Below, piece after piece: positions 22,921-32,212 of a DNA stretch of 64,000 nt; the first letter of the stretch is position 1, and every line of letters begins with the position of its first letter. The DNA lies in contig NZ_FNJL01000001.1 of assembly GCF_900104515.1 (NCBI RefSeq), forward strand, positions 266,616 through 330,615, written 5' to 3'. The stretch comes from Paracidovorax cattleyae (lineage in GTDB: Bacteria > Pseudomonadota > Gammaproteobacteria > Burkholderiales > Burkholderiaceae_C). The notes beneath the pieces are model-generated. The model was not told the DNA's origin. It was given only the letters and a program-made list of their open reading frames with translations, and did not search any database. The position numbers and the translations under genes are program-made.

Positions 22921-24227
22921 GCGGCGCCGCTTCGGCACGCCCGATCGGCACCCATCCGGCCGCGGACTCGCTCTGGGCCGCCACCGCGCCGCCGGCGCCG
23001 GAGGCACCGCCGCTCCAGGACCGGCAGGCGGCGGACGTGCTGGTGGTGGGCGCGGGCTACACGGGCCTGTCCACCGCGCTGCACCTGGCCGAGGGCGGAG
23101 CGCGCGTGCGCGTGCTGGATGCACACGGCATCGGCTGGGGCGCCTCGGGCCGCAACGGCGGGCAGGTGAACCCCAGCCTCAAGCACGACCCGGACGAGCT
23201 GCTGCGCATCTACGGCCCCGCCCGGGCGGAGCCCCTGATCCAGGCCGTGTCCGGATCGGCGGACCTGGTGTTCGGCCTCATCGACCGCCACCGCATCGAC
23301 TGCGCCCCGGTGCGCGCGGGATGGCTGCAGGTGGGCTACACCGAGCAGGCGGTGGCAGGCATGCATGCGCGCGCTCGGCAGTGGGAGCGCCACGGCGTGC
23401 GCACCGCCATGCTCGGCCGCACCGAGGCGGCCGCGCGCATCGGCAGCCCGGCGTTCGCGGGTGGCTGGTGGGACGGGCGCGCCGGGGCCGTGCAGCCGCT
23501 CGCCTATGCGCGCGGCCTGGCGCGCGCGGCGCAGGGCCTGGGCGTGCACCTGCACGGCGGCTCGCCGTTGGCGAAGCTGGAACGGCAGGGCACGCGCTGG
23601 GTGGCCACCACGGCCGCGGGCCACAGCGTGGAGGCGGGCCAGGTCGTGCTGGCCACCAACGGCTACACCGACGGCCTGTGGCCGGGCCTGGCGCGCACGG
23701 TGCTGGCGGCCAACAGCTTCATCGTCGCCACGCGCCCGCTCGGCCCGGGCGGCGACGCCATCCTGCCCGGCGGAGAAACCGGCTCCACCTCGCAGCGGCT
23801 GCTGCTGTACTTCCGCAAGGATGCGCAGGGCCGCCTGCTGATGGGCGGGCGCGGACATTTCACGGACCCGGCCGGCGCGTCGGATTTCGCGCACCTGGAG
23901 CGCGCCACGGCGCTGATGTTTCCCGGCCTGGGTCCGCTGGAGTACGCGTACCGCTGGGCCGGACGCATCGCGGTCACGCGCGACTTCATGCCCCACCTGC
24001 ACCAGCCTGCGCCGGGCGTCACCCTGGCGCTCGGCTACAACGGCCGCGGCGTGGCGCTCGCCACGAGCATGGGGCGGGAAGTGGCGGCCCTGGTGGCAGG
24101 CGGCCCTCCGCAGCGCTGCCCCTACCCCGTCACCCCCATCCAGCCCATCCCGCTGCACGGGCTGCAGCGGTTCTACGTGGCGGCGGGCGTGGCCTGGTAC
24201 AGCCTGATGGACAGGCTGAACGCCTGA
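22917..24227 (+). CDS. FAD-dependent amine/amino-acid oxidase (DAO family, PuuB-like)
   Basis: 436-residue flavoprotein of the DAO superfamily, closest in layout to gamma-glutamylputrescine oxidase and sarcosine oxidase-like enzymes. The dinucleotide motif [21 protein letters not shown] is near residue 42, [15 protein letters not shown] follows, and the C-terminal FAD contact [17 protein letters not shown] is present. Translationally coupled to the transporter. It probably oxidises the imported secondary amine or N-substituted amino acid; the exact substrate is not readable. Confidence 0.9.
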
Positions 24228-24300
24228 TTCCCGGCGCGGGTTCCGCGCAGCGGCGGCACGCAGGCAGCCACGCCCGGCCCGCACGCCGCAGAATCGGGCC

Positions 24301-25224
24301 ATGAATCTGCGACAGATCGAAGCCTTCCGGGCCGTGATGGTCACCGGGTCCGTCAGCGGGGCGGCGCGCCTGCTCCACGTGTCCGTGCCCGCCATCAGCC
24401 GGCTGCTGTCGCACACCGAGGGCCGGCTGGGCTTCGCGCTGTTCGAGCGCGTCAAGGGGCGGCTGCATCCCACGGCCGAGGCCCGGCGGCTGTACCTGGA
24501 GGTCGAGCAGGTCTATGGCGGCGTGCAGCGCATCGGCAGCCTGACGCGGGAGCTCGCGGTGCGGCGCCGGGGCCTGGTGAGCATCCTGTCGAGCCCCAGC
24601 CTCGGGCAGATGATCGTGCCGCTGGCGATCGCCCAGCTGCGGACGACGCTGCCGGACCTGCAGGTGCATTTCCATTGCCTGAACCACGACGCGCTGAAGG
24701 AACGCATCCTGCAGCAGCGGGCCGACCTGGGCATTTCCACCTTCCCGGTCGATCATCCGAACCTCACCACCCGTCCTCTCGCGGCTGCCCGGCTGCTGTG
24801 CATCTGCCCGCGCAGCCACCCCCTGGCCGCGTACGAGGAGGTCGGCACGGAGGAGCTGCTGCCGCACGAGCTCATCGGCTATCCGCACGACTCGCCGCTG
24901 GGGCTGCGCATCGACCAGATGTTCGCGGCCGGCGATGCGGCGCCGCGCTTCAACGTCGAGGTCACCTCGCCCCACTACGCCTGCGCCCTGGTGCATGCGG
25001 GCGCGGGGGCCGCGCTGGTGGACGAGTATTCGCTCCAGGGCTGGCTGGAGTCTCGCTTCAAGGTGATTCCGGTACGCGGCGCGCAGCCCATCCTGGCCGA
25101 CCTGGTCCACCTCCAGTCCGAGCCGCTGTCCCCTGCCGCCCAAGCCCTGCTGCACGCCCTGCACAGCGTGCTGCTGCAGTGCGGGCTGGCGCTGCCTTTC
25201 CCGGACGACGGCGCGACCGGCTGA
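24301..25224 (+). CDS. LysR family transcriptional regulator
   Basis: 307-residue LTTR. The N-terminal winged HTH begins MNLRQIEAFRAVMVTGSVSG with the recognition helix around VSVPAISRLLSHTE; the rest is a periplasmic-binding-like co-inducer domain (LVSILSSPSLGQMIVPLAI). It lies 73 bases after the FAD oxidase on the same strand and 215 bases before the D-carbamoylase operon. It could regulate either; autoregulation-style divergence is absent. Confidence 0.93.
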   Translation: MNLRQIEAFRAVMVTGSVSGAARLLHVSVPAISRLLSHTEGRLGFALFERVKGRLHPTAEARRLYLEVEQVYGGVQRIGSLTRELAVRRRGLVSILSSPSLGQMIVPLAIAQLRTTLPDLQVHFHCLNHDALKERILQQRADLGISTFPVDHPNLTTRPLAAARLLCICPRSHPLAAYEEVGTEELLPHELIGYPHDSPLGLRIDQMFAAGDAAPRFNVEVTSPHYACALVHAGAGAALVDEYSLQGWLESRFKVIPVRGAQPILADLVHLQSEPLSPAAQALLHALHSVLLQCGLALPFPDDGATG

Positions 25225-25439
25225 GTTCCGCCGCGCAGGACAGGCGGGGACGCACCACGGTGGAGTGCGGGACGGGTTTTCCGCCCCCTGCCGGTGCAGG
25301 GCCCGCCCGTGCGCACCGCGGGGATGCGAAGGCTTAACACCCGGTTAAACCTGCGCGACAAAGCGTCATTCGACGCACCGGACACCGCTTCGAATAATCG
25401 ATTGCATCACCCCGCTGCAACGAAGAGAAGAAGGTTTCC

Positions 25440-26390
25440 ATGACATCGCGCCCCGCCCCTGCCCGCCGTTTCCTCGACCTGGCCGTCGCCCAGATGGGCC
25501 CCGTCCACCTGGCCGACAGCCGGCCCTCGGTGGTGGCGCGCCTGGTCGCGATGCTGCGCGAGGCGCACGGCCGCGGCGCGCGGTTCGTGGTGTTTCCCGA
25601 ACTGGCGCTGACCACGTTCTTCCCGCGCTATTGGATGCCGGAAGCGGAGGCGCAGGAGCGCTTCTTCGAGCGCAGCCTGCCGGGCCCGCAGACGCAGCCG
25701 CTGTTCGACGAGGCGCGCCGGCTCGGCGTCGGCTTCTACCTCGGCTATGCGGAGCTGACCGCCGAAGGCCGCGGCTTCAATTCGGCGGTGATCGTGGGGC
25801 AGGACGGCGCCATCCGCGGCCACTACCGCAAGATCCACCTGCCCGGCCATGCGGACCACAAGCCCGAGGCGCCCTTCCAGCACCTGGAGAAGAAATTCTT
25901 CGAGGTCGGCGACCTGGGCTTCCGCGCCTTCGACACCGACGGCGTGCGCATGGGCATGTGCCTGTGCAACGACCGCCGCTGGCCCGAGACCTACCGCGTG
26001 ATGGCGCTGCAGGGCGCCGAGGTCGTGGTGCTCGGCTACAACACGCCCTCGGTCAACATCCACTGGGACGAACCGGCCCACCTGCGCACCACCACGCACC
26101 TGATCTCGCTGCAGGCCAACGCCTACCAGAACGGCATCTGGGTGGCTGCGGCCGCCAAGTGCGGCACGGAGGACGGGCACCACATGATCGGCAGCTCGGT
26201 CATCGTCGCGCCCAGCGGCGAGATCGTCGCGCGCACCACCAGCGAAGAGGACGAGGTGATCTGCGTGCGCGCCGACCTGTCGCTCGGCGAGCACTTCCGC
26301 GAGCACGTCTTCAACTTCGCGAAGCACCGCCGCCCAGAGCACTACCGCCTGATCGTCGAGCGCACCGGCGCGGGCAATCCGCTGCCCTGA
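25440..26390 (+). CDS. N-carbamoyl-D-amino acid hydrolase (nitrilase superfamily)
   Basis: 316-residue carbon-nitrogen hydrolase that cleaves N-carbamoyl-D-amino acids to D-amino acid, CO2 and ammonia. The catalytic triad is visible: Glu54 in VFPELALTTFFPRYW, Lys in YRKIHLPGH, and Cys176 in GMCLCNDRRWPETYRVMAL. FPELALTTFFPR and CNDRRWPE match the characterised D-carbamoylase subgroup rather than general amidases. It is first in an operon with a Bug binding protein and an N-acyl-D-amino acid deacylase. No hydantoinase is present in this window. Confidence 0.9.
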   Translation: MTSRPAPARRFLDLAVAQMGPVHLADSRPSVVARLVAMLREAHGRGARFVVFPELALTTFFPRYWMPEAEAQERFFERSLPGPQTQPLFDEARRLGVGFYLGYAELTAEGRGFNSAVIVGQDGAIRGHYRKIHLPGHADHKPEAPFQHLEKKFFEVGDLGFRAFDTDGVRMGMCLCNDRRWPETYRVMALQGAEVVVLGYNTPSVNIHWDEPAHLRTTTHLISLQANAYQNGIWVAAAAKCGTEDGHHMIGSSVIVAPSGEIVARTTSEEDEVICVRADLSLGEHFREHVFNFAKHRRPEHYRLIVERTGAGNPLP

Positions 26391-26435
26391 GCCTGTCCCC
26401 ACCCCCCATCCCCATTCCCCTGAGAAAGCTCCACC

Positions 26436-27422
26436 ATGATCCACCGCATGCTGTCCCGCTCCCTCGCGCTCCTGGCCTCGGCCGCCTGCCTGTCGGCAGC
26501 CTCCCTGCCGGCGCAGGCCGCATGGCCCGAGAAGCCCATCACCTTCGTCGTGCCATCGGCCGCCGGCGGCTCGCCCGACGTGCTGTCGCGCATCGTGACC
26601 AACGAACTCTCGAAGTCGCTCGGCGTGCCGGTGGTGATCGACAACCGGCCCGGCGCCGCCGGCAACATCGGGATCATGCAGATCAGGAGCCGGCCGGCGG
26701 ACGGCTACACCATCGGCTACGGCAACGTGAACACGCTGGCCGTGAACCGCACCCTGTTCAGGAAACTGCCCTACGACGTGGACCGCGACCTGGTGCCGGT
26801 GGCCCATGCCTTCGACCTCTACAACGTGCTGATCGTGCCCAGGGAATCACCCATCCAGGACGTGGCCGGCCTGATCGCCGCGGCGCGCAAGGCACCGGGC
26901 AAGCTGTCGTTCGGCGCGCCCGGCGTGGGCACCACCGGGCACATGGGTGGAGAGCTGTTCCGCAGCATGGCGGGCATCGACGTGCTCTTCGTGCCCTATA
27001 ACGGCGGCCCGGCCGCGCTGCAGGACCTGATGGGCGGGCGCATCGACTACCTGTTCGCCAACTCGTCCGAAGTCGGCCCGCTCGTGGCCGCGGGCAAGGT
27101 GCGCGCGCTGGCCGTGAGCAGCGCGAAGCGGATCGCCCTGCTGCCCAACGTGCCCACGCTGGACGAATCCGGCGTGAAGGGCTACGAGACCGTGGCCTGG
27201 GGCGGCGTGGTCGCGCCGCACGGCACACCGCCCGAGATCATCGCCAAACTGAACGCCGCGATCAACGCCGCGCTGGCCACGCCCGCCGTGCGCGAAGGGC
27301 TGGCCAAGCTCGGGGCCGTGCCGGCCGGCGGCACGCCCGCCGACTTCCAGCGCACCATCGACCGCGAGACAAAGCGCTGGGGCGAACTGATCGAGCGCAA
27401 CAAGATCGAGAAGCTCGACTGA
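26436..27422 (+). CDS. Bug family tripartite tricarboxylate-type substrate-binding protein
   Basis: 328-residue periplasmic receptor (TctC/Bug family). The signal peptide ends near residue 28 (AAWPEKPIT begins the mature protein). Family sequences are PSAAGGSPDVLSRIV, VVIDNRPGAAGNIGI, GAPGVGTTGHMGGELF and FVPYNGGPAALQDLMGG. No TctA/TctB membrane partners lie nearby, which is usual for orphan Bug proteins in Burkholderiales. Its place between two D-amino acid derivative hydrolases suggests it binds such a compound. Confidence 0.93.
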   Translation: MIHRMLSRSLALLASAACLSAASLPAQAAWPEKPITFVVPSAAGGSPDVLSRIVTNELSKSLGVPVVIDNRPGAAGNIGIMQIRSRPADGYTIGYGNVNTLAVNRTLFRKLPYDVDRDLVPVAHAFDLYNVLIVPRESPIQDVAGLIAAARKAPGKLSFGAPGVGTTGHMGGELFRSMAGIDVLFVPYNGGPAALQDLMGGRIDYLFANSSEVGPLVAAGKVRALAVSSAKRIALLPNVPTLDESGVKGYETVAWGGVVAPHGTPPEIIAKLNAAINAALATPAVREGLAKLGAVPAGGTPADFQRTIDRETKRWGELIERNKIEKLD

Positions 27423-28903
27423 TGGTCGGGCCCGCCACCACCCCGGGCACCGCCGCAGCAGCCCCGGACGCGCGCCTGCTGCTGCGCGGCGGCCTGCTCA
27501 TCGACGGCAGCGGCGCGGCACCGCGGCCCGCCGACCTGCTGGTCGAAGGCGAGACGATCGCTGCCGTGCTGGAGCCGGGCATCGGCGCGGCCGGCGCGCA
27601 TGTGGTCATCGACATCGCCGGACGCGTGGTCGCGCCGGGCTTCATCGACTCCCACACCCACGACGACGGCTACCTGCTGGCCCATCCGGAAATGGTGCCC
27701 AAGGTTTCGCAGGGCGTGACCACGGTGGTGACGGGCAACTGCGGCATCAGCCTCGCGCCCGTGCCGCCCGGCCGCGCCCTGCCCCAGCCGCTCGACCTGC
27801 TCGGCCCCCCCGATCTGTTCCGCTATCCCGACTTCCCTGCGTGGATGCAGGCGCTGCGCGAGGCCCCTGCCGCGGTCAACGTGATTCCCCTGGTGGGCCA
27901 CGCCAGCCTGCGCGTGAGCGCGATGGACGACCTGCAGCGACCGGCCACGCCGGAAGAATCCGTCCGCATGGCGCGCCTGCTGGAAGAGGCGCTGGAAGCC
28001 GGCGCCTTTGGCCTGTCCACGGGCACGTTCTATCCGCCCGCGCAGCACGCCACCACGCAGGAGATCATCGACATCGGCGAGGCCATGCGCGGCCGCGCCG
28101 GCATGGTGTATGCCACCCACCTGCGCGATGAGTCCGACCGCATCGACGAAGCGATCGAGGAAGCCCTGGACATCGGCCGCGCGCTCGGCGCCCGCGTCGT
28201 GTTCTCGCACCACAAGCTGGCGGGCGAGCGCAACCACGGCCGCTCGGTGGAGACGCTCGCGCGCATCGACCGGGCCGGCCTGCTGCAGCCCGTGTGCCTC
28301 GATTGCCACCCGTATCCCGCGACCTCTACCATGCTGCGCCTGGACCGTGTGCGGCTCGCGCGCCGCACGCTCATCGCCTGGTCGCGCGGCGAGCCGTCCG
28401 CCCAGGGCCGCGACTATGCGGACCTGCAGCGCGAATGGGGCCTGGACGACGACGCCATGCTGCAGCGGCTCGCGCCCGCGGGCGCGATCTATTTCCTGAT
28501 GGACGAGCGCGACGTTGAGCGCATCCTCGCGCACCCGCGCACCATGGTGGGCTCCGACGGCCTGCCCTTCGATCCGCATCCCCACCCGCGCCAGTGGGGC
28601 ACCTTCACGCGGGTGCTCTCGCGGCTGGTGCGCAACCAGGGCCTGCTGACGCTCGAAGCGGCCATACACAAGATGACCGGACTGGCCGCGGAGAACTATG
28701 GCCTGGCCGAGCGGGGGCTGCTGCGCGCCGGCTGGAAGGCAGATTTCGTGGTGTTCGATCCGGTGCAGGTGCAGGACGTGGCGACCTTCGACCGGCCCGT
28801 GCAGGCGAGCCGCGGCATCAAGGGCGTGTGGGTCAACGGCCGGCAGGTATGGGATGGCCGGAAGCCGACGGGCCTGCGGCCGGGCCGGGTACTGGAGCGC
28901 TGA
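27422..28903 (+). CDS. N-acyl-D-amino acid deacylase (D-aminoacylase)
   Basis: 493-residue amidohydrolase releasing D-amino acids from N-acyl forms. Zinc-site features are APGFIDSHTHDD near residue 75, TTVVTGNCGIS with the conserved metal Cys, VIPLVGHASLR, ATHLRDE and a late GSDGLPFDPHPHPR. Its ATG overlaps the Bug stop by one base (TGATG), so translation is coupled. With the D-carbamoylase this operon would deliver free D-amino acids from blocked precursors. Confidence 0.93.
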   Translation: MVGPATTPGTAAAAPDARLLLRGGLLIDGSGAAPRPADLLVEGETIAAVLEPGIGAAGAHVVIDIAGRVVAPGFIDSHTHDDGYLLAHPEMVPKVSQGVTTVVTGNCGISLAPVPPGRALPQPLDLLGPPDLFRYPDFPAWMQALREAPAAVNVIPLVGHASLRVSAMDDLQRPATPEESVRMARLLEEALEAGAFGLSTGTFYPPAQHATTQEIIDIGEAMRGRAGMVYATHLRDESDRIDEAIEEALDIGRALGARVVFSHHKLAGERNHGRSVETLARIDRAGLLQPVCLDCHPYPATSTMLRLDRVRLARRTLIAWSRGEPSAQGRDYADLQREWGLDDDAMLQRLAPAGAIYFLMDERDVERILAHPRTMVGSDGLPFDPHPHPRQWGTFTRVLSRLVRNQGLLTLEAAIHKMTGLAAENYGLAERGLLRAGWKADFVVFDPVQVQDVATFDRPVQASRGIKGVWVNGRQVWDGRKPTGLRPGRVLER

Positions 28904-28904
28904 C

Positions 28905-28933
28905 AAAAAAGGGCCGCCCATGGGCGGCCCTTT
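28905..28933. terminator. 26-bp perfect palindrome, bidirectional terminator
   Basis: A perfect palindrome at 28908-28933 with core GGGCCGCCCATGGGCGGCCC lies between two convergent genes. On the minus strand it is followed by six Us (28905-28910 are A), making a strong terminator for the BMP gene. On the plus strand the tail is only UUU. Confidence 0.88.
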
Positions 28934-28959
28934 CACCATTCGGGGCAAGCCCCGCGGCT

Positions 28960-30126
28960 TCACTTCTTGTCGCCGCCCGGCACGGTGCCTTCCACGCCCT
29001 TGACGTAGAAGTTGATGCCCGAGAGGAACTTGTCGTCGGCGACCACGTCCTTGGCGAGCAGTTCCTTGCCGTCCTGGCCGAGAATCGGGCCCTTCCAGAT
29101 CGCGAATGAACCGTCCTTCAGGCCGGCCTTGACCTGGTCCACCTTGGCCTTGGTCTCGGCAGGCACGTCGTCGGCGATGGAGACGAGGTCGATCGCGCCT
29201 TCCTTCACGCCCCACCAGCTCTGGCCGGTGGCCCACTTGCCTTCCAGCACGTCGCGCGTGGCCTTGACGTAGTACGGGCCCCAGTTGATGACGGCCGAGC
29301 CCAGGTGGGCCTTGGGACCGTAGGCGGTCATGTCGGAATCCCAGCCGAAGGCGCGCTTGCCCTTTTCCTGGGCGGTCTTGAGCACGGCGGGCGAATCGGT
29401 GTTCTGGAACAGCACGTCGGCCCCGCCGTTGATCAGCGAGGTGGCGGCTTCGGTTTCCTTGGGCGGGCTGAACCATTCGTTCACCCACACCACCTTGGTC
29501 TTGATCTTCGGGTTGACCGACTGCGCGCCCAGCGTGAAGCTGTTGATGTTGCGGATCACCTCGGGGATCGGCACCGAGCCGACCACGCCCAGCGTGTTGG
29601 TCTTGGTCATGGCGCCCGCGATCACGCCGGCCATGTAGGCGCCTTCGTAGGTGCGGCTGTCGTAGGTGCGCACGTTGGGCGCGGTCTTGTAGCCGGTGGC
29701 GTGCTCGAACTTCACATCCGGGAAGTCGGGGGCGATCTTCTGGATCGTCTCCATGTAGCCGAAGGTGGTGCCAAAGATCAGCTTGTTGCCCTGGCCGGCC
29801 ATGTCGCGCAGCACGCGCTCGGCGTCGGCCGATTCGGGCACGCTCTCGACGAAGCTGGTGACGACCTTGTCGCCGAATTCCTTCTCGATGGCCTTGCGGC
29901 CGTTGTCGTGCGCGAACGACCAGCCGCCGTCGCCCACCGGGCCGACGTAGGCGAACGCGATCTTCAGCGGCTCGGCCTTGGCCGCGGGGGCCGAGGCGGC
30001 GGGCGCGGGTGCGGGCGTGGATGCCGGTGCCGGCTCGTCCTTCTTGCCGCAGCCCGCGAGCGCGGCGGCGGCCAGGGCGGAAAGCGCGGCGGCCTTCATC
30101 AGCGAGCGCTTGTGCAGATCGGTCAT
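28960..30126 (-). CDS. BMP family ABC transporter substrate-binding lipoprotein
   Basis: 388-residue purine/nucleoside receptor (PF02608). The N-terminus is a lipoprotein signal (KAAALSALAAAALAGCGKK; lipid Cys about 26) followed by an Ala/Pro linker. The domain has GDGGWSFAHDNGRKAIEKEF, FGYMETIQKIAPDFPDVKFE and TGYKTAPNVR. It sits downstream of the matching permeases and ATPase on the same strand and is the last gene of that transporter. It is a close paralogue of the orphan receptor at 10.4-11.5 kb. Start at 30126 (MTDLHKRSLMK). Confidence 0.95.
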   Translation of the reverse strand: MTDLHKRSLMKAAALSALAAAALAGCGKKDEPAPASTPAPAPAASAPAAKAEPLKIAFAYVGPVGDGGWSFAHDNGRKAIEKEFGDKVVTSFVESVPESADAERVLRDMAGQGNKLIFGTTFGYMETIQKIAPDFPDVKFEHATGYKTAPNVRTYDSRTYEGAYMAGVIAGAMTKTNTLGVVGSVPIPEVIRNINSFTLGAQSVNPKIKTKVVWVNEWFSPPKETEAATSLINGGADVLFQNTDSPAVLKTAQEKGKRAFGWDSDMTAYGPKAHLGSAVINWGPYYVKATRDVLEGKWATGQSWWGVKEGAIDLVSIADDVPAETKAKVDQVKAGLKDGSFAIWKGPILGQDGKELLAKDVVADDKFLSGINFYVKGVEGTVPGGDKK

Positions 30127-30212
30127 GTCGAATGTCCTTCCAGGGGAAACAGGTGAGAGAAGAAATCGGAAACGTTTGGAAACGGCAATGATGGCACGGC
30201 GCGCCGCCCCGG

Positions 30213-31133
30213 TCAGCCCCCGGGGTGGAACGGCTTGCCCAGCGAGGCCGGCATGTTCGCGCGGATCCAGGCCGGATTGCGCGAGATCAGCGCCAGCACC
30301 ACGATGGTCGCCACGTAGGGCAGCATGCTCAGGAGCTGGCTGGCCACCTGCACGCCCGTGGCCTGCAGGTGGAACTGCAGCATCGTCACGCCGCCGAACA
30401 GGTAGGCACCAAGCAACACCCGTGCCGGGCGCCAGGTGGCGAAGGTGGTGAGCGCCAGCGCAATCCAGCCGCGGCCGGCCACCATGCCCTCGACCCAGAG
30501 CGGCGTATAGACCGTGGAGATGTAGGCCCCCGAAAGGCCGCACAGCGCGCCGCCCGCCACCACCGCCGCGAGGCGGATGCGCCGCACCGGATAGCCCAGC
30601 GCATGGGCCGATTCGGGCGATTCGCCCACGGAGCGCAGTACCAGCCCCGCGCGCGAGCGGTAGAGGAACCAGGCGAGGCCCGCGGTGAGCGCCATCGCGC
30701 CGTACACCAGCGGGTGCTGGCGGAACAGCGCCGGCCCGACGAGCGGCAGGTCACCCAGCAACGGCAGCGCGTATTGCGGCAAGGTGGGCAGCTTGGCCTG
30801 CACGTACTGGATGCCCGCGAAGGCCGAGAAGCCCGCGCCGAACAGGCTGAGCGCCAGGCCCGTGGCGTACTGGTTGGTATTGAGCCAGATGACCAGCACG
30901 CCGAACACCGCGGCGAGCAATGCCCCGGCCCCCATGCCGGCCGCGAAGCCCGCCCACGTGCTGCCGGTGTGCACGGCGGTGGCGAAGCCCGCGATGGCCG
31001 CGCAGAGCATGATGCCCTCGGCGCCGAGGTTGACGATGCCCGCCTTCTCGTTGATGAGCAGCCCGAGCGCGGCGAGCGCCAGCACGGTGCCAGCGCTGAG
31101 CGTGGAGCCCAGGAGCAGTGCGTACGCTTCCAT
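30213..31133 (-). CDS. nucleoside/purine ABC transporter permease
   Basis: 306-residue inner-membrane permease of the BPD_transp_2 type found with BMP receptors (YufQ/NupQ-like). It has roughly eight hydrophobic helices and the family sequence LINEKAGIVNLGAEGIMLCA near the N-terminus, plus SVGESPESAHALGYPVRRIR in the cytoplasmic loop. Its ATG overlaps the stop of the partner permease (ATGA at 31133). With that partner it forms the transmembrane heterodimer. Confidence 0.95.
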   Translation of the reverse strand: MEAYALLLGSTLSAGTVLALAALGLLINEKAGIVNLGAEGIMLCAAIAGFATAVHTGSTWAGFAAGMGAGALLAAVFGVLVIWLNTNQYATGLALSLFGAGFSAFAGIQYVQAKLPTLPQYALPLLGDLPLVGPALFRQHPLVYGAMALTAGLAWFLYRSRAGLVLRSVGESPESAHALGYPVRRIRLAAVVAGGALCGLSGAYISTVYTPLWVEGMVAGRGWIALALTTFATWRPARVLLGAYLFGGVTMLQFHLQATGVQVASQLLSMLPYVATIVVLALISRNPAWIRANMPASLGKPFHPGG

Positions 31134-32212
31134 CACGCGGCTCCCTTCCGGGCCGGCGCACCGACCCAGCGCACGCGGTAGGCGATCAGCGTGTCGCAGG
31201 CCAGCAGCGTGAACAGCAGCAGGCCCTGGAACACGCCCGTGAGCGATTTCGGCAGCCCGAGGCGCGACTGCGCGAGTTCGCCACCGATGTAGAACATGCT
31301 CATGAGCAGCGCGGAAAACACCATGCCCACGGGATGCAGCCGCCCCACGAAGGCCACGATGATGGCCGCGAAGCCGTAGCCCGCCGGCACGTAGGGGGTG
31401 AGCTGGCCCAGGGGTCCGGCCACTTCCAGCGCGCCCGCCAGGCCGGCCGCGCCGCCGGAGACCAGCAGCGCCGTCCACAGCGCGCGGCGCGACGAGAAGC
31501 CGGCATAGCGCGCGGCGGCCGGGGCGAGCCCGCCCACCTGCTGGGCGAAGCCGGCCCGCGTGCGGAACAGGAACACCCACAGCGCCGCCGCGGCGGCCAG
31601 CGCGATCGGCAGGCCGATGGTCACGCGCGAGCCCTGCATCAGGCGCGGTATCTGCGTCACCCGCTCGAAGGTGCGCGTCTGCGGGAAGTTGTAGCCCATC
31701 GGGTCCTTCCAGGGGCCATAGACGAGGTAGCCCAGCACCAGCGTGGCCACATAGACCAGCATCAGGCTGACCAGGATCTCGTTGGCATTGAAGCGGTCGC
31801 GCAGCAGCGCGGTGATGCCGGCCCAGCACATGCCGCCCAGCACGCCGGCCACCAGGATGGCCGGCACGATCCACGGCCCGGTGGTCTTGTCCGCCAGCAG
31901 CGCGATGCCGCCGGCGGCCACGGCGCCGATGACGAACTGGCCTTCCGCGCCGATGTTCCACACGTTGGAGCGGAAGCACACGGCCAGCCCCAGCGCGATC
32001 AGCAGCAGCGGCGTGGCCTTGACCATCAGCTCGCCGATCGCATATTGCGTCTTGATCGGCTCCCAGAAGAACACCTGGAGGCCGCGCACCGGATCCTTGC
32101 CCAGGGCGGCGAACAGCAGGACGCCGATCAGCACGGTGAAGGCCAGCGCGAGCAGCGGCGAGCCATAGGTCCACAGGCGCGAGGCCTGCGGACGCGGTTC
32201 AAGCTTGAGCAT
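31133..32212 (-). CDS. nucleoside/purine ABC transporter permease
   Basis: 359-residue partner permease (YufP/NupP-like). Hydrophobic helices begin at about residue 20, and family sequence FRSNVWNIGAEGQFVIGAVA is present near residue 80. Start at 32212 (MLKLEPRPQ) overlaps the ATPase stop by 14 bases, so the three transport genes are translationally coupled. Confidence 0.95.
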   Translation of the reverse strand: MLKLEPRPQASRLWTYGSPLLALAFTVLIGVLLFAALGKDPVRGLQVFFWEPIKTQYAIGELMVKATPLLLIALGLAVCFRSNVWNIGAEGQFVIGAVAAGGIALLADKTTGPWIVPAILVAGVLGGMCWAGITALLRDRFNANEILVSLMLVYVATLVLGYLVYGPWKDPMGYNFPQTRTFERVTQIPRLMQGSRVTIGLPIALAAAAALWVFLFRTRAGFAQQVGGLAPAAARYAGFSSRRALWTALLVSGGAAGLAGALEVAGPLGQLTPYVPAGYGFAAIIVAFVGRLHPVGMVFSALLMSMFYIGGELAQSRLGLPKSLTGVFQGLLLFTLLACDTLIAYRVRWVGAPARKGAA

